64,000 nt of DNA from JALHSW01 sp963720675. GTDB taxonomy: Bacteria > Actinomycetota > Acidimicrobiia > IMCC26256 > PALSA-555. How positions within the stretch are numbered: the stretch's first letter is position 1; every line of letters begins with the position of its first letter. The translations under genes were made by a program, and so were the position numbers. The notes below the pieces were generated by a model that saw nothing but the letters and a program-made list of their open reading frames with translations, did no database searches and was not told the origin of the DNA. The stretch is taken from contig CAVRGH010000010.1 in NCBI GenBank assembly GCA_963720675.1, positions 806,001 through 870,000 of the forward strand. The letters are read 5' to 3'. Positions 26,545 to 33,349 of this stretch are shown here, piece after piece.

Positions 26545-27753
26545 ATGCGTCGGATCGAGTACTCCGGCAGCGTCCACGACGAGGCCGAGATCGACGCGGT
26601 CGTCGAGGTCCTCCGCGGCGGCCCGACGGCGCTGCGGATCGGACGCAACGTGCGTGCGTTCGAGCAGCAGATCGCGGAGCTGTTCGGGAAGCGTCGCGGC
26701 GTGATGTGCAACTCGGGATCGTCCGCGCTGTACCTCGCGGTCGAGCTCCTGAACCTGAACCCGGGCGATGAGATCATCACGTCGCCCGTCACGTTCTCGA
26801 CGGACCTCGCGCCGATGATGCGCGCCGGCTTGGTGCCGGTGTTCGTCGACGTCGAGCCTGACACCTACAACCTCGACGTCGGCGCGATCGAGGACGCGAT
26901 CGGCCCGAGGACCCGGGCGATCCTCGCGCCGAACCTCATCGGCAACGCGCCCGATTGGGACGCGATCCGCGAGATTGCCGACCGGCGAGACCTGCAGGCG
27001 GTCGAGGACTCGTGTGACTCCCTCGGCTCCACGCTGCACGGCACCCCGACCGGCACTCGCGCCGACATCAGCGTCACCAGCTTCGCGCTGTCGCACATCA
27101 TCACGGCGATGGGCACCGGCGGCATGGTGCTCCTCGACGACGACGATCTCCTCGACCAGTGCCTGCTGCTGCGCCGCTGGGGACGCCGCTCCGAGCCACA
27201 GCTCTTCGGCTCCCGGAAGGGGATCGACCGGCGGTTCTTCTCCGACGTCGACGGCCTCGAGTACGACAACCTGTTCATCTTCGACCAGCCGGGCTGGAAC
27301 TTCGAGCCGTCCGAGGTGAGCGCGGCGTTCGGGCTCGTGCAGCTCCAGAAGCTCCCCGACAACCTCGCGAAGCGGAAGCGCAACTTCGAACGACTCACGG
27401 AGTACTTCGCGACCCACCCGGAGTCGATCGTGCTCCCCCGCACGCTCGAGGGACTCGACACCGGCTGGCACCTCTACCCGATCCTCATCCGGCCCGAGTC
27501 CGGGATCCGTCGGGCCGAGCTCCAGCAGCACATGGAGAGCAACGGCGTCGACACGCGCATGGTGTGGACGGGCAACGCGCTGCGGCAGCCTGCGTTCAAG
27601 GGGATGGAGCACCGCGTCGCAGTCGGCGGTCTCCCGAACGCCGACCGGGTGATGGAGCAGGGTCTGGTGCTCCCCTCGAGCCACGGACTCGACGACGCCG
27701 ACATCGACTACGTGTGCGAGACCGCCGAGGCCTTCCTCGGCGGGCGGGCCTGA
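26545..27753 (+). CDS. DegT/DnrJ/EryC1-fold protein of the RfbH/ColD (sugar 3-dehydratase) type
   Basis: A 402-residue fold-type I PLP protein. GSSALYLAVE is the phosphate-binding loop and PVTFSTDLAPMMRAG follows as in sugar aminotransferases. At the position of the PLP-binding Lys the sequence is SFALSHIITAMGTGG, with His near residue 184. This is the signature of E1/RfbH/ColD enzymes, which use PMP to remove the 3-hydroxyl of a 4-keto-6-deoxy sugar. The later WGR, YDNLFIFDQPGWN and AAFGLVQLQKLP also match RfbH. The Cys cluster of the iron-sulfur E1/RfbH enzymes is absent, as in ColD. AAAGGAT precedes the ATG. The sugar substrate is unknown. Confidence 0.8.
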   Translation: MRRIEYSGSVHDEAEIDAVVEVLRGGPTALRIGRNVRAFEQQIAELFGKRRGVMCNSGSSALYLAVELLNLNPGDEIITSPVTFSTDLAPMMRAGLVPVFVDVEPDTYNLDVGAIEDAIGPRTRAILAPNLIGNAPDWDAIREIADRRDLQAVEDSCDSLGSTLHGTPTGTRADISVTSFALSHIITAMGTGGMVLLDDDDLLDQCLLLRRWGRRSEPQLFGSRKGIDRRFFSDVDGLEYDNLFIFDQPGWNFEPSEVSAAFGLVQLQKLPDNLAKRKRNFERLTEYFATHPESIVLPRTLEGLDTGWHLYPILIRPESGIRRAELQQHMESNGVDTRMVWTGNALRQPAFKGMEHRVAVGGLPNADRVMEQGLVLPSSHGLDDADIDYVCETAEAFLGGRA

Positions 27754-28589
27754 TGCCGGGCGCACCCGGTACCCGCTTCGCCGGTCGGCGTGCACTGGTG
27801 ACGGGCGCGAGCCGCGGGATCGGCGCCGCGATCGCAGAGCGCCTCGCCGCCGAGGGTGCCTCGGTCGCGATCACCGCGCGCACGCTCGAGCAACACGCGA
27901 CGCTCGCGGGCAGCCTGCAGGAGACCGCCGATCGCATCACCCGGCACGGCAGCCAGGCCTCCGTGATCGTCGCCGACATCGCCGAAGCCGACGATCGGGC
28001 GCGGATCGTGCCCCAGGCCGAGGACGAGCTCGGCGGTCCGATCGACATCCTCGTCAACAACGCGGCCGCGGCGATGTACCGGCCCCTCGCCGACTACCCG
28101 CTCAAGCGGGGGCGGCTCACCTTCGAGATCAACGTCCTCGCGCCGCTCGAGCTCGCGCAGGCGGTGATCCCGGGGATGGTCGCGGGCGGCGAGGGCTGGA
28201 TCGTCAACCTGTCGAGCGCGACGGCTCGTCCCGCGTCCGGTCCCCCGTTCACACGTCCGCACGTCGCCACGATGGCGATCTACGGATCGTCCAAGGCCGC
28301 GCTCAACCGCCTCACCAACGGGCTCGCGGTCGAGCTCTGGGGCACGGGCATCCGGGTGAACACCGTCGAGCCGCGTGCCGCGGTCATGAGCGAGGGCGCG
28401 GAGGCGGTCGCCGGCGACGTGATCACCCCGGAGATGGTGGAGTCGATGGAAGCCATGGTCGAGGGCGCCGTCGCGCTCTGCGACTGCCCGGCCGACCGGA
28501 CCGGGCAGGTCTGCGTGAGCCTCGACCTGATCGACGAGCTCGGCCTCGACGTGATGACCCTGGACGGCACCGGCCCTGCTCCCGCGTGA
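27753..28589 (+). CDS. SDR family oxidoreductase
   Basis: A 278-residue short-chain dehydrogenase. TGASRGIG is at the N-terminus, NNAAA in the middle and YGSSKAALNRL as the Tyr/Lys motif. The region between (TARPASGPPFTRPHVATMA) is longer than usual. ATG 27753 overlaps the stop of the dehydratase-like gene by one base, so the two are coupled. It might reduce the keto sugar made by that enzyme, but many unrelated SDRs would look the same. The gene ends just before palindromic repeat copy B. Confidence 0.88.
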   Translation: MPGAPGTRFAGRRALVTGASRGIGAAIAERLAAEGASVAITARTLEQHATLAGSLQETADRITRHGSQASVIVADIAEADDRARIVPQAEDELGGPIDILVNNAAAAMYRPLADYPLKRGRLTFEINVLAPLELAQAVIPGMVAGGEGWIVNLSSATARPASGPPFTRPHVATMAIYGSSKAALNRLTNGLAVELWGTGIRVNTVEPRAAVMSEGAEAVAGDVITPEMVESMEAMVEGAVALCDCPADRTGQVCVSLDLIDELGLDVMTLDGTGPAPA

Positions 28590-28602
28590 CCCGCTCCGAG
28601 GT

Positions 28603-28652
28603 GTTTTGGCGTCGGCATTGGGCGTCTGAGACACCGATACCGACGCCAAAAC
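28603..28652. repeat. 50-nt palindromic intergenic repeat, copy B
   Basis: GTTTTGGCGTC (28603-28613) and GACGCCAAAAC (28642-28652), with TCTGAGACACC at the centre. It lies between the convergent SDR and ogt genes. Confidence 0.85.
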
Positions 28653-28688
28653 CCCGTTTCCGGTCTCAGACGCGTGGCCCGGCCCGCG

Positions 28689-29198
28689 TCAGATGGACAA
28701 GCCCGGGAGTGCCGACTCCGAGGGCGCCATCGCGCCCTCGTGGGCGAGCAGCCACCGCTTGCGGTCCAACCCGCCCGCGTAGCCCCCGAGTGACCCGTCG
28801 GCCGCGATCACGCGGTGGCACGGCACCACGACCCCGACGGGGTTCTGGCCGTTCGCCGAGCCGACCGCCCGGAACGCCGACGGGCGCCCGACCCGACGGG
28901 CGAGCTCCGCGTAGCTGATCGTCTCGCCGACCGGGATGCCCTGGAGGGCGCGCCACACCTGCTGCTGGAAGAACGTCCCCCGGTCGAACCGCACCGGGAT
29001 CTCCGCGAGCGCCCCGAGGTCGCCCTCGTAGTACGCACGGAGGCGGGCTCGGACGCCGCCCGGGTCGGCGGCCACGCGGTCGGGTGGAGCAGTGCTCATC
29101 TCCACGAACTGGAGGGACACGAGCGCGCCGCCGTCGACGCCGACCTCGATGACCCCCGTGGGTGTGTCCATCGCTGCCTTGCTCATCGTGTGGTCCAT
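28689..29198 (-). CDS. ogt: Methylated-DNA--protein-cysteine S-methyltransferase
   Basis: A 169-residue suicide repair protein that removes O6-alkyl groups from guanine. The acceptor Cys is in VVVPCHRVIAADGSLGGYAGG. The helix-turn-helix segment ISYAELARRVGRPSAFRAVG inserts into DNA. The ATG at 29198 is 7 nt after TACAAC (29211-29206). A later ATG (MSKAAMDTP) is possible. Divergent from the ada-alkA gene across a palindromic promoter, which suggests control by the neighbouring Ada-type activator. Confidence 0.93.
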   Translation of the reverse strand: MDHTMSKAAMDTPTGVIEVGVDGGALVSLQFVEMSTAPPDRVAADPGGVRARLRAYYEGDLGALAEIPVRFDRGTFFQQQVWRALQGIPVGETISYAELARRVGRPSAFRAVGSANGQNPVGVVVPCHRVIAADGSLGGYAGGLDRKRWLLAHEGAMAPSESALPGLSI

Positions 29199-29205
29199 AC
29201 GAGCA

Positions 29206-29302
29206 GTTGTACCGCGGCACCCGCTCCCGGATCGGCCGGATCCGGACATGCCCAACCCATGTCCGGATCTGTCCGAACCGGGGGTGGATCGTGCGGTACA
29301 AC
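29206..29302. promoter_or_regulatory. Divergent ogt / ada-alkA promoter with nested inverted repeats
   Basis: Outer arms GTTGTACCGC (29206-29215) and GCGGTACAAC (29293-29302) each contain the TACAAC -10 candidate of one gene, 6-7 nt before the start codons. Inner arms ATCCGGACATG (29240-29250) and CATGTCCGGAT (29258-29268) form a perfect 11-bp inverted repeat with a 7-nt spacer, a probable operator. Confidence 0.6.
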
Positions 29303-29308
29303 CGGTGC

Positions 29309-30653
29309 GTGCCCCTCTCCGCGGTGAAGACCACCGGCATCTACTGCCACCCCGGCTGCTCGGCCTCACCGAACGCCGTCAACGTCCTCGAGTACGAGAG
29401 CGCCGCAGCGGCCGAGGCCGACGGGTTCCGGGCGTGCCTGCGCTGCCGCCCCTACCGCACCCATCACGCCGACCCGTGGGTCGAAGGCCCCGAGCTGGTC
29501 TGCCGGGCCGTGCGCCTCATCCTCGACGGCGCGCTCGACGACGGGCTCGAGGCCGACCTCGCTCGCCGGCTCGGGGTGAGCCCGCGGCACCTGCGGCGCC
29601 TCTTCCTCGAGCACGTCGGCGCGACTCCGGATCAGCTCGCGCGCTCGCGCCGGGCGCACTTCGCTCGGCGGTTGCTCGACGACACCGACCTGTCGATCGC
29701 CGACGTCGCGTTCGCCGCCGGCTTCGGATCCGTCCGCCAGATGACGCGGGTGATGCAAGACGTCTTCCATGCGTCACCCACGACCCTGCGCTCGAAGCGC
29801 CGACGGGCCGACCGTCTCGTCGCCGACGGCGGGCTCGACACCCGCCTCACCTACCAGCCCCCGCTCGCGTGGGACGACCTCCTCGAGTTCCTCGCCGCGC
29901 GCGCGATCCCCGGCGTCGAAGCCGTCGACGACGACACCTACCGCAGAACGATCGATACCGACGGCTACACCGGCGCACTCGAGGTCCGGCGCGACGGTGA
30001 CCACCTGATCGCGCGCTTCCACCTCCCGAAGTGGGACGGGCTGATCCACCACGTCGCGCGCGTCCGCCACCTGTTCGATCTCGACCACGACCCGCGTCGC
30101 GTCGCCAACGATCTCGGGGGCGACGCCCGCCTCTCCCCCTGGCCCGAGGGCCTACGCGTCCCCGGTTCGTGGGATCCCTTCGAGACGGGCGTGCGCGCGA
30201 TCATCGGCCAGCAGGTGAGCGTCGCGGGCGCGACGACCACCCTGGGCAAGATCGTCGCCGCACACGGCACCCCGGCACCAGGGCTCGAGGCGCTCGGCCT
30301 GACCCACCGGTTCCCCGAGCCCGACGCGCTCGATCGGTGCCGACCTCCCCATCCCGGGCAAGCGAGCGGCGGCCGTGCATGCGTTCTCGGCCGCCGTGGC
30401 CGACGGGTGGCTGCCGCTCGACGGTTCACTCCCCCTCGACGAGCTCGAGGCCCGCCTCTGCGAGCTGCCGGGTGTCGGCTCGTGGACTGCGCAGTACCTC
30501 GCGCTCCGGCTCGGGTACACCGACGCGTTCCCGGCCTCGGACCTCGCGGTCGTCAAGGCCCTCGACGGTGCGACGCCGCGTGAGACCGAGGCCCGCTCAC
30601 AGGCCTGGCGTCCGTGGCGCGCCTACGCAACCCTGCGCCTCTGGGCGCACTGA
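29309..30653 (+). CDS. Ada-type regulator fused to AlkA DNA-3-methyladenine glycosylase, frameshifted
   Basis: The N-terminus is an Ada zinc module with four Cys (TTGIYCHPGC and FRACLRCRP), of which one would accept a methyl group from phosphotriesters. An AraC helix-turn-helix (SIADVAFAAGFGSVRQMTR) follows, then an AlkA glycosylase domain (GVRAIIGQQVSVAGATTTLG). The frame breaks at 30336-30338: one extra G in GATCGGTGCC. Removing it joins LDR to ADLPIPGKRAAAVHAF and restores the helix-hairpin-helix (LPGVGSWTAQYLALR) and catalytic Asp (ASDLAVV), ending at 30653. GTG 29309 is chosen by its -10 spacing; GTG 29291 adds six residues. Sequencing error or recent pseudogene. Confidence 0.82.
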
Positions 30654-30658
30654 CGTCG

Positions 30659-30664
30659 TACCGT
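30659..30664 (+). promoter_or_regulatory. Probable -10 box of the YcaQ-like gene
   Basis: TACCGT, 6 nt before GTG 30671 and directly after the ada-alkA stop, so this gene can be transcribed on its own. Confidence 0.5.
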
Positions 30665-30670
30665 TCCTCC

Positions 30671-31870
30671 GTGCCCCGTCCCGACTCGTTGTCCATCGAC
30701 CAGGCGCGACGCATCGCTCTGGCGGCCCAGGGCTTCGGCGGACGGCGGCCGACCGGCCGCGTCGACCGGCGTCACGTCCGCAAGGTGTTCGACCGGCTCG
30801 GGCTCATCCAGATGGACTCGGTGAACGTGCTGGTCCGCACCCACTACCTTCCCCTGTTCTCGCGCCTCGGGCCGTACGACCGGGAGCTGCTCGACCAGCT
30901 CGCGTACCGGGACCACGAGGTGTTCGAGTACTGGGGCCACGAGGCCTCCCTGATCCGCGCCGATCTGCACCCGCACCTGCGGTGGCGGATGGACGGCGGG
31001 CACCGGTGGAAGGGCATGCGGGAGTGGGCCGACGCCCAGGACCACGACGCGACGGCCGCGCTGCTCGCGACGGTCCTCGCCGACGGCCCGATCAGCGCGG
31101 GCGAGCTCGACGGCGCCGACCGCAAGAAGGGGCCGTGGTGGGGCTGGGGCGACACCAAGAAGACCCTCGAGCACCTCTTCTACATCGGCAAGGTCGGCGC
31201 GGTGCGCCGCAACACCTTCGAGCGCGCGTACTGCGATCCCGCGCTCGTCGTGCCGCCCGACGTGCTCGCCCATCCGACCCCGGACCCGCGCGACGCGATG
31301 GTCGCCCTCCTCGAACACTCGTCCCGGGCGTTCGGGGTCGGCACCGCTCGTGACCTCGCCGACTACTTCCGCCTCCCGATCACGGAGGCCCGCGCGATCA
31401 TCGACGCGATGGCCGAGGAAGGGTTGCTCGAGCGCGTGCGGGTCGAGGGATGGAAGGCACCGGCGTTCCTCCACCCCGAGGCGACGGTCCCGCGCAAGAT
31501 GGAGGCATGCGCGTTGGTCTCCCCGTTCGACTCGGTCATGTGGGGCCGCGAACGCATCGATGACCTGTTCGGCTTCAACTACCGGATCGAGATCTACGTC
31601 CCGAAGCCGAAACGCACCTACGGCTACTACGTGCTGCCGTTCCTGCTCGGCGACCGCTACGTCGCCCGCGTCGACCTCAAGGCGGACCGTGCGGACGGGA
31701 AGCTGTTGGTGCAGTCGGCGTTCCTCGAGCCGGCGGTCGACCCCGTCGAGGTCGCCGAAGCCCTCGCGGGAGAGCTGCGCCTGATGGCCGGCTGGCTCGG
31801 CCTCGACGACGTCGTGGTCGTCGACCGCGGCGACCTGGCCCCGTCCTTGCGCGACGCGCTCAGGTCTTGA
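30671..31870 (+). CDS. YcaQ/AlkX-like winged-helix DNA glycosylase
   Basis: A 399-residue winged-helix protein of the HTH_42 (formerly DUF1006) family. E. coli YcaQ and Streptomyces AlkX of this family unhook DNA interstrand crosslinks. The catalytic QxD motif is visible as LIQMDSVNVL near residue 46. Later winged-helix blocks (EARAIIDAMAEEGLLERV) and the conserved VSPFDSVMWGRER segment fit. It follows two alkylation-repair genes, which supports a repair role. The GTG at 30671 is placed by the TACCGT box. Its 3' end overlaps the convergent gene by 11 bp. Confidence 0.88.
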   Translation: MPRPDSLSIDQARRIALAAQGFGGRRPTGRVDRRHVRKVFDRLGLIQMDSVNVLVRTHYLPLFSRLGPYDRELLDQLAYRDHEVFEYWGHEASLIRADLHPHLRWRMDGGHRWKGMREWADAQDHDATAALLATVLADGPISAGELDGADRKKGPWWGWGDTKKTLEHLFYIGKVGAVRRNTFERAYCDPALVVPPDVLAHPTPDPRDAMVALLEHSSRAFGVGTARDLADYFRLPITEARAIIDAMAEEGLLERVRVEGWKAPAFLHPEATVPRKMEACALVSPFDSVMWGRERIDDLFGFNYRIEIYVPKPKRTYGYYVLPFLLGDRYVARVDLKADRADGKLLVQSAFLEPAVDPVEVAEALAGELRLMAGWLGLDDVVVVDRGDLAPSLRDALRS

Positions 31871-32231
31871 ACTTGAGGATCGGGCCGTAGAGCTCGCGGT
31901 CCGACGGTGGAATCGGCGGGACGCTGACGACGTACTCGCCGGCGGCCGGCACCTCGATCTTCCCCAACCGGGATCCGACGCGCTTCAGCGTCGAGTACTC
32001 GCTGATTCCCTTCGGTTCCATGACGACGAGGGGGGCGCCGCCCGACGCCGGCGTGATCGTGACCGTGAGGCCTCCCGGAACGCCGGGCCACCGCGGTCCG
32101 CTCGACTCGTCGTCGACCGAGCGCCCGTGGCGTTCCTCGTCGTAGTTGATCTTGAGCTTCCCGGCCGGGAGCGTGATCGTCACGTCGCCGGGTACGGGAG
32201 CTTCACCGACGTTCTTCGAGAAGAGAGCCAT
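31860..32231 (-). CDS. Hypothetical protein (beta-rich, 123 residues)
   Basis: A 123-residue soluble protein that I do not recognise as a named family. It opens MALFSKNVGEAPVPGDVTITLPAGKL (first 20 shown: MALFSKNVGEAPVPGDVTIT), has alternating strand-like segments (LTVTITPASGG, YVVSVPPIPP) and ends LYGPILKFKT. No signal peptide or membrane helix is visible. TAGCGT (32243-32238) stands 6 nt before the ATG, so it has its own leaderless promoter. Its last 11 bp overlap the end of the YcaQ-like gene. Confidence 0.65.
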   Translation of the reverse strand: MALFSKNVGEAPVPGDVTITLPAGKLKINYDEERHGRSVDDESSGPRWPGVPGGLTVTITPASGGAPLVVMEPKGISEYSTLKRVGSRLGKIEVPAAGEYVVSVPPIPPSDRELYGPILKFKT

Positions 32232-32237
32232 CGCGAG

Positions 32238-32243
32238 ACGCTA
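32238..32243 (-). promoter_or_regulatory. Probable -10 box of the 123-residue hypothetical gene
   Basis: TAGCGT on the minus strand, 6 nt before the ATG at 32231. Confidence 0.55.
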
Positions 32244-32306
32244 CCCGGCCCCGAGAGCTGGGACGCTGAGCGGGCACGGCGGTAGCAGGGGTAATACTGC
32301 GGTCCG

Positions 32307-33191
32307 ATGCCCCCGAGACATCCTGGTTGGGACGCGTTGGCCGAAGCTCTTGCAAGTGGCGCCCGCGTCACGCGCATGCACCGCTTGGTTGGCGGCGGGG
32401 CGTCTGATACCTACGACGTAACCCTCGACCGGGCCCCCGGCCGAGTGGTCGTCAAGATATTCCGCGACGGTGACGACACGGCACCTCTGGAGTGGAGTCG
32501 CCTCAAGTTCGCACAGCGGGTAACGATGCCGGTGCCCGAGCCCATCGCGACCGACCTCGAATCGACGTGGTTCGGCAGGCCAGCCATCGTCATGTCGCGG
32601 TTGACGGGACGTCCGGACGTGGCCCCCAAAGACGTCGACTCATGGATCGGGTCCCTCGCACGAGCGTTGACGGAGCTACACGACACTGCTCTGGACGGCG
32701 CCGAAGGGGCGCTCACGCGACCTCCACTTGCTGAGACGTGGCGCCCCCCAGCGGGCCAACATGACTCGTTGACCTCAAGGGCAGTCAACGCAGTCACGGC
32801 TCACTTGCCGTCACTGACGTCAGAGCACGTCTTCATTCACGGTGACCTCAACCCGAGCAACGTCCTTTGGCATCGCGGCCGTATCAGTGGTGTCGTCGAC
32901 TGGAACGCAGCCCGACTCGACGCACGCTGGTCAGAACTGGCGTATTGCAGGGGTGAGGTGTGTTTCCTCCTCGGCCCTGATCTCGCGGATCGCCTGGCTG
33001 ACGCGTACTCGGACATCGTCGGGTATGCATCCGACGAACTCGCCGTGTACGACCTCATGTCGGTCAGCAAGCGGCACTACGACTCGGCGTCCTTCGAAGC
33101 GTACCGACAGCAAGGTCGCACTCCCGACTATGCGGTGTCACTCGCACACCGCGACGAGCAACTTCGGCGTGCCCTGAAACGACTCGACTGA
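32307..33191 (+). CDS. Aminoglycoside phosphotransferase (APH) family kinase
   Basis: A 294-residue kinase-like protein with the APH/choline kinase fold. RVVVKIFRD holds the ATP-binding Lys, and the Brenner motif FIHGDLNPSNVLWH near 178 holds the catalytic Asp. GVVDWNAA supplies the metal-binding Asp. Targets of this broad family range from antibiotics to small alcohols, so resistance should not be assumed. Codon use is less GC-biased than in all neighbours (many A/T third positions, for example in the stretch 32850-33180), suggesting acquisition from another source. A double hairpin terminator follows. Confidence 0.82.
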   Translation: MPPRHPGWDALAEALASGARVTRMHRLVGGGASDTYDVTLDRAPGRVVVKIFRDGDDTAPLEWSRLKFAQRVTMPVPEPIATDLESTWFGRPAIVMSRLTGRPDVAPKDVDSWIGSLARALTELHDTALDGAEGALTRPPLAETWRPPAGQHDSLTSRAVNAVTAHLPSLTSEHVFIHGDLNPSNVLWHRGRISGVVDWNAARLDARWSELAYCRGEVCFLLGPDLADRLADAYSDIVGYASDELAVYDLMSVSKRHYDSASFEAYRQQGRTPDYAVSLAHRDEQLRRALKRLD

Positions 33192-33266
33192 GGCCGACGC
33201 ATACCTCGTCCTCCGCCTGAACGCGACGGGTCGGGACGGGAGTCGACCACGATCGTGGATGTCGAC

Positions 33267-33320
33267 GTCTTCCCTACCGGCAGGGAAGACATGCCTGAGC
33301 GACCGTGGTGGCTCAGGCAT
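33267..33320. terminator. Two back-to-back hairpins, bidirectional terminator
   Basis: GTCTTCCCT (33267-33275) pairs with AGGGAAGAC (33282-33290). Immediately after, ATGCCTGAGC (33291-33300) pairs with GCTCAGGCAT (33311-33320). They lie between the convergent APH and nrdJ genes. No long U-run follows. Confidence 0.7.
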
Positions 33321-33349
33321 CAACCGCAGGATCAGGGGGTGGGCGGTTG

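Noticed and set aside
32307..33191. Aminoglycoside resistance gene
   Set aside because: Only the general APH fold motifs are visible; no match to a specific resistance enzyme can be claimed from sequence reading.
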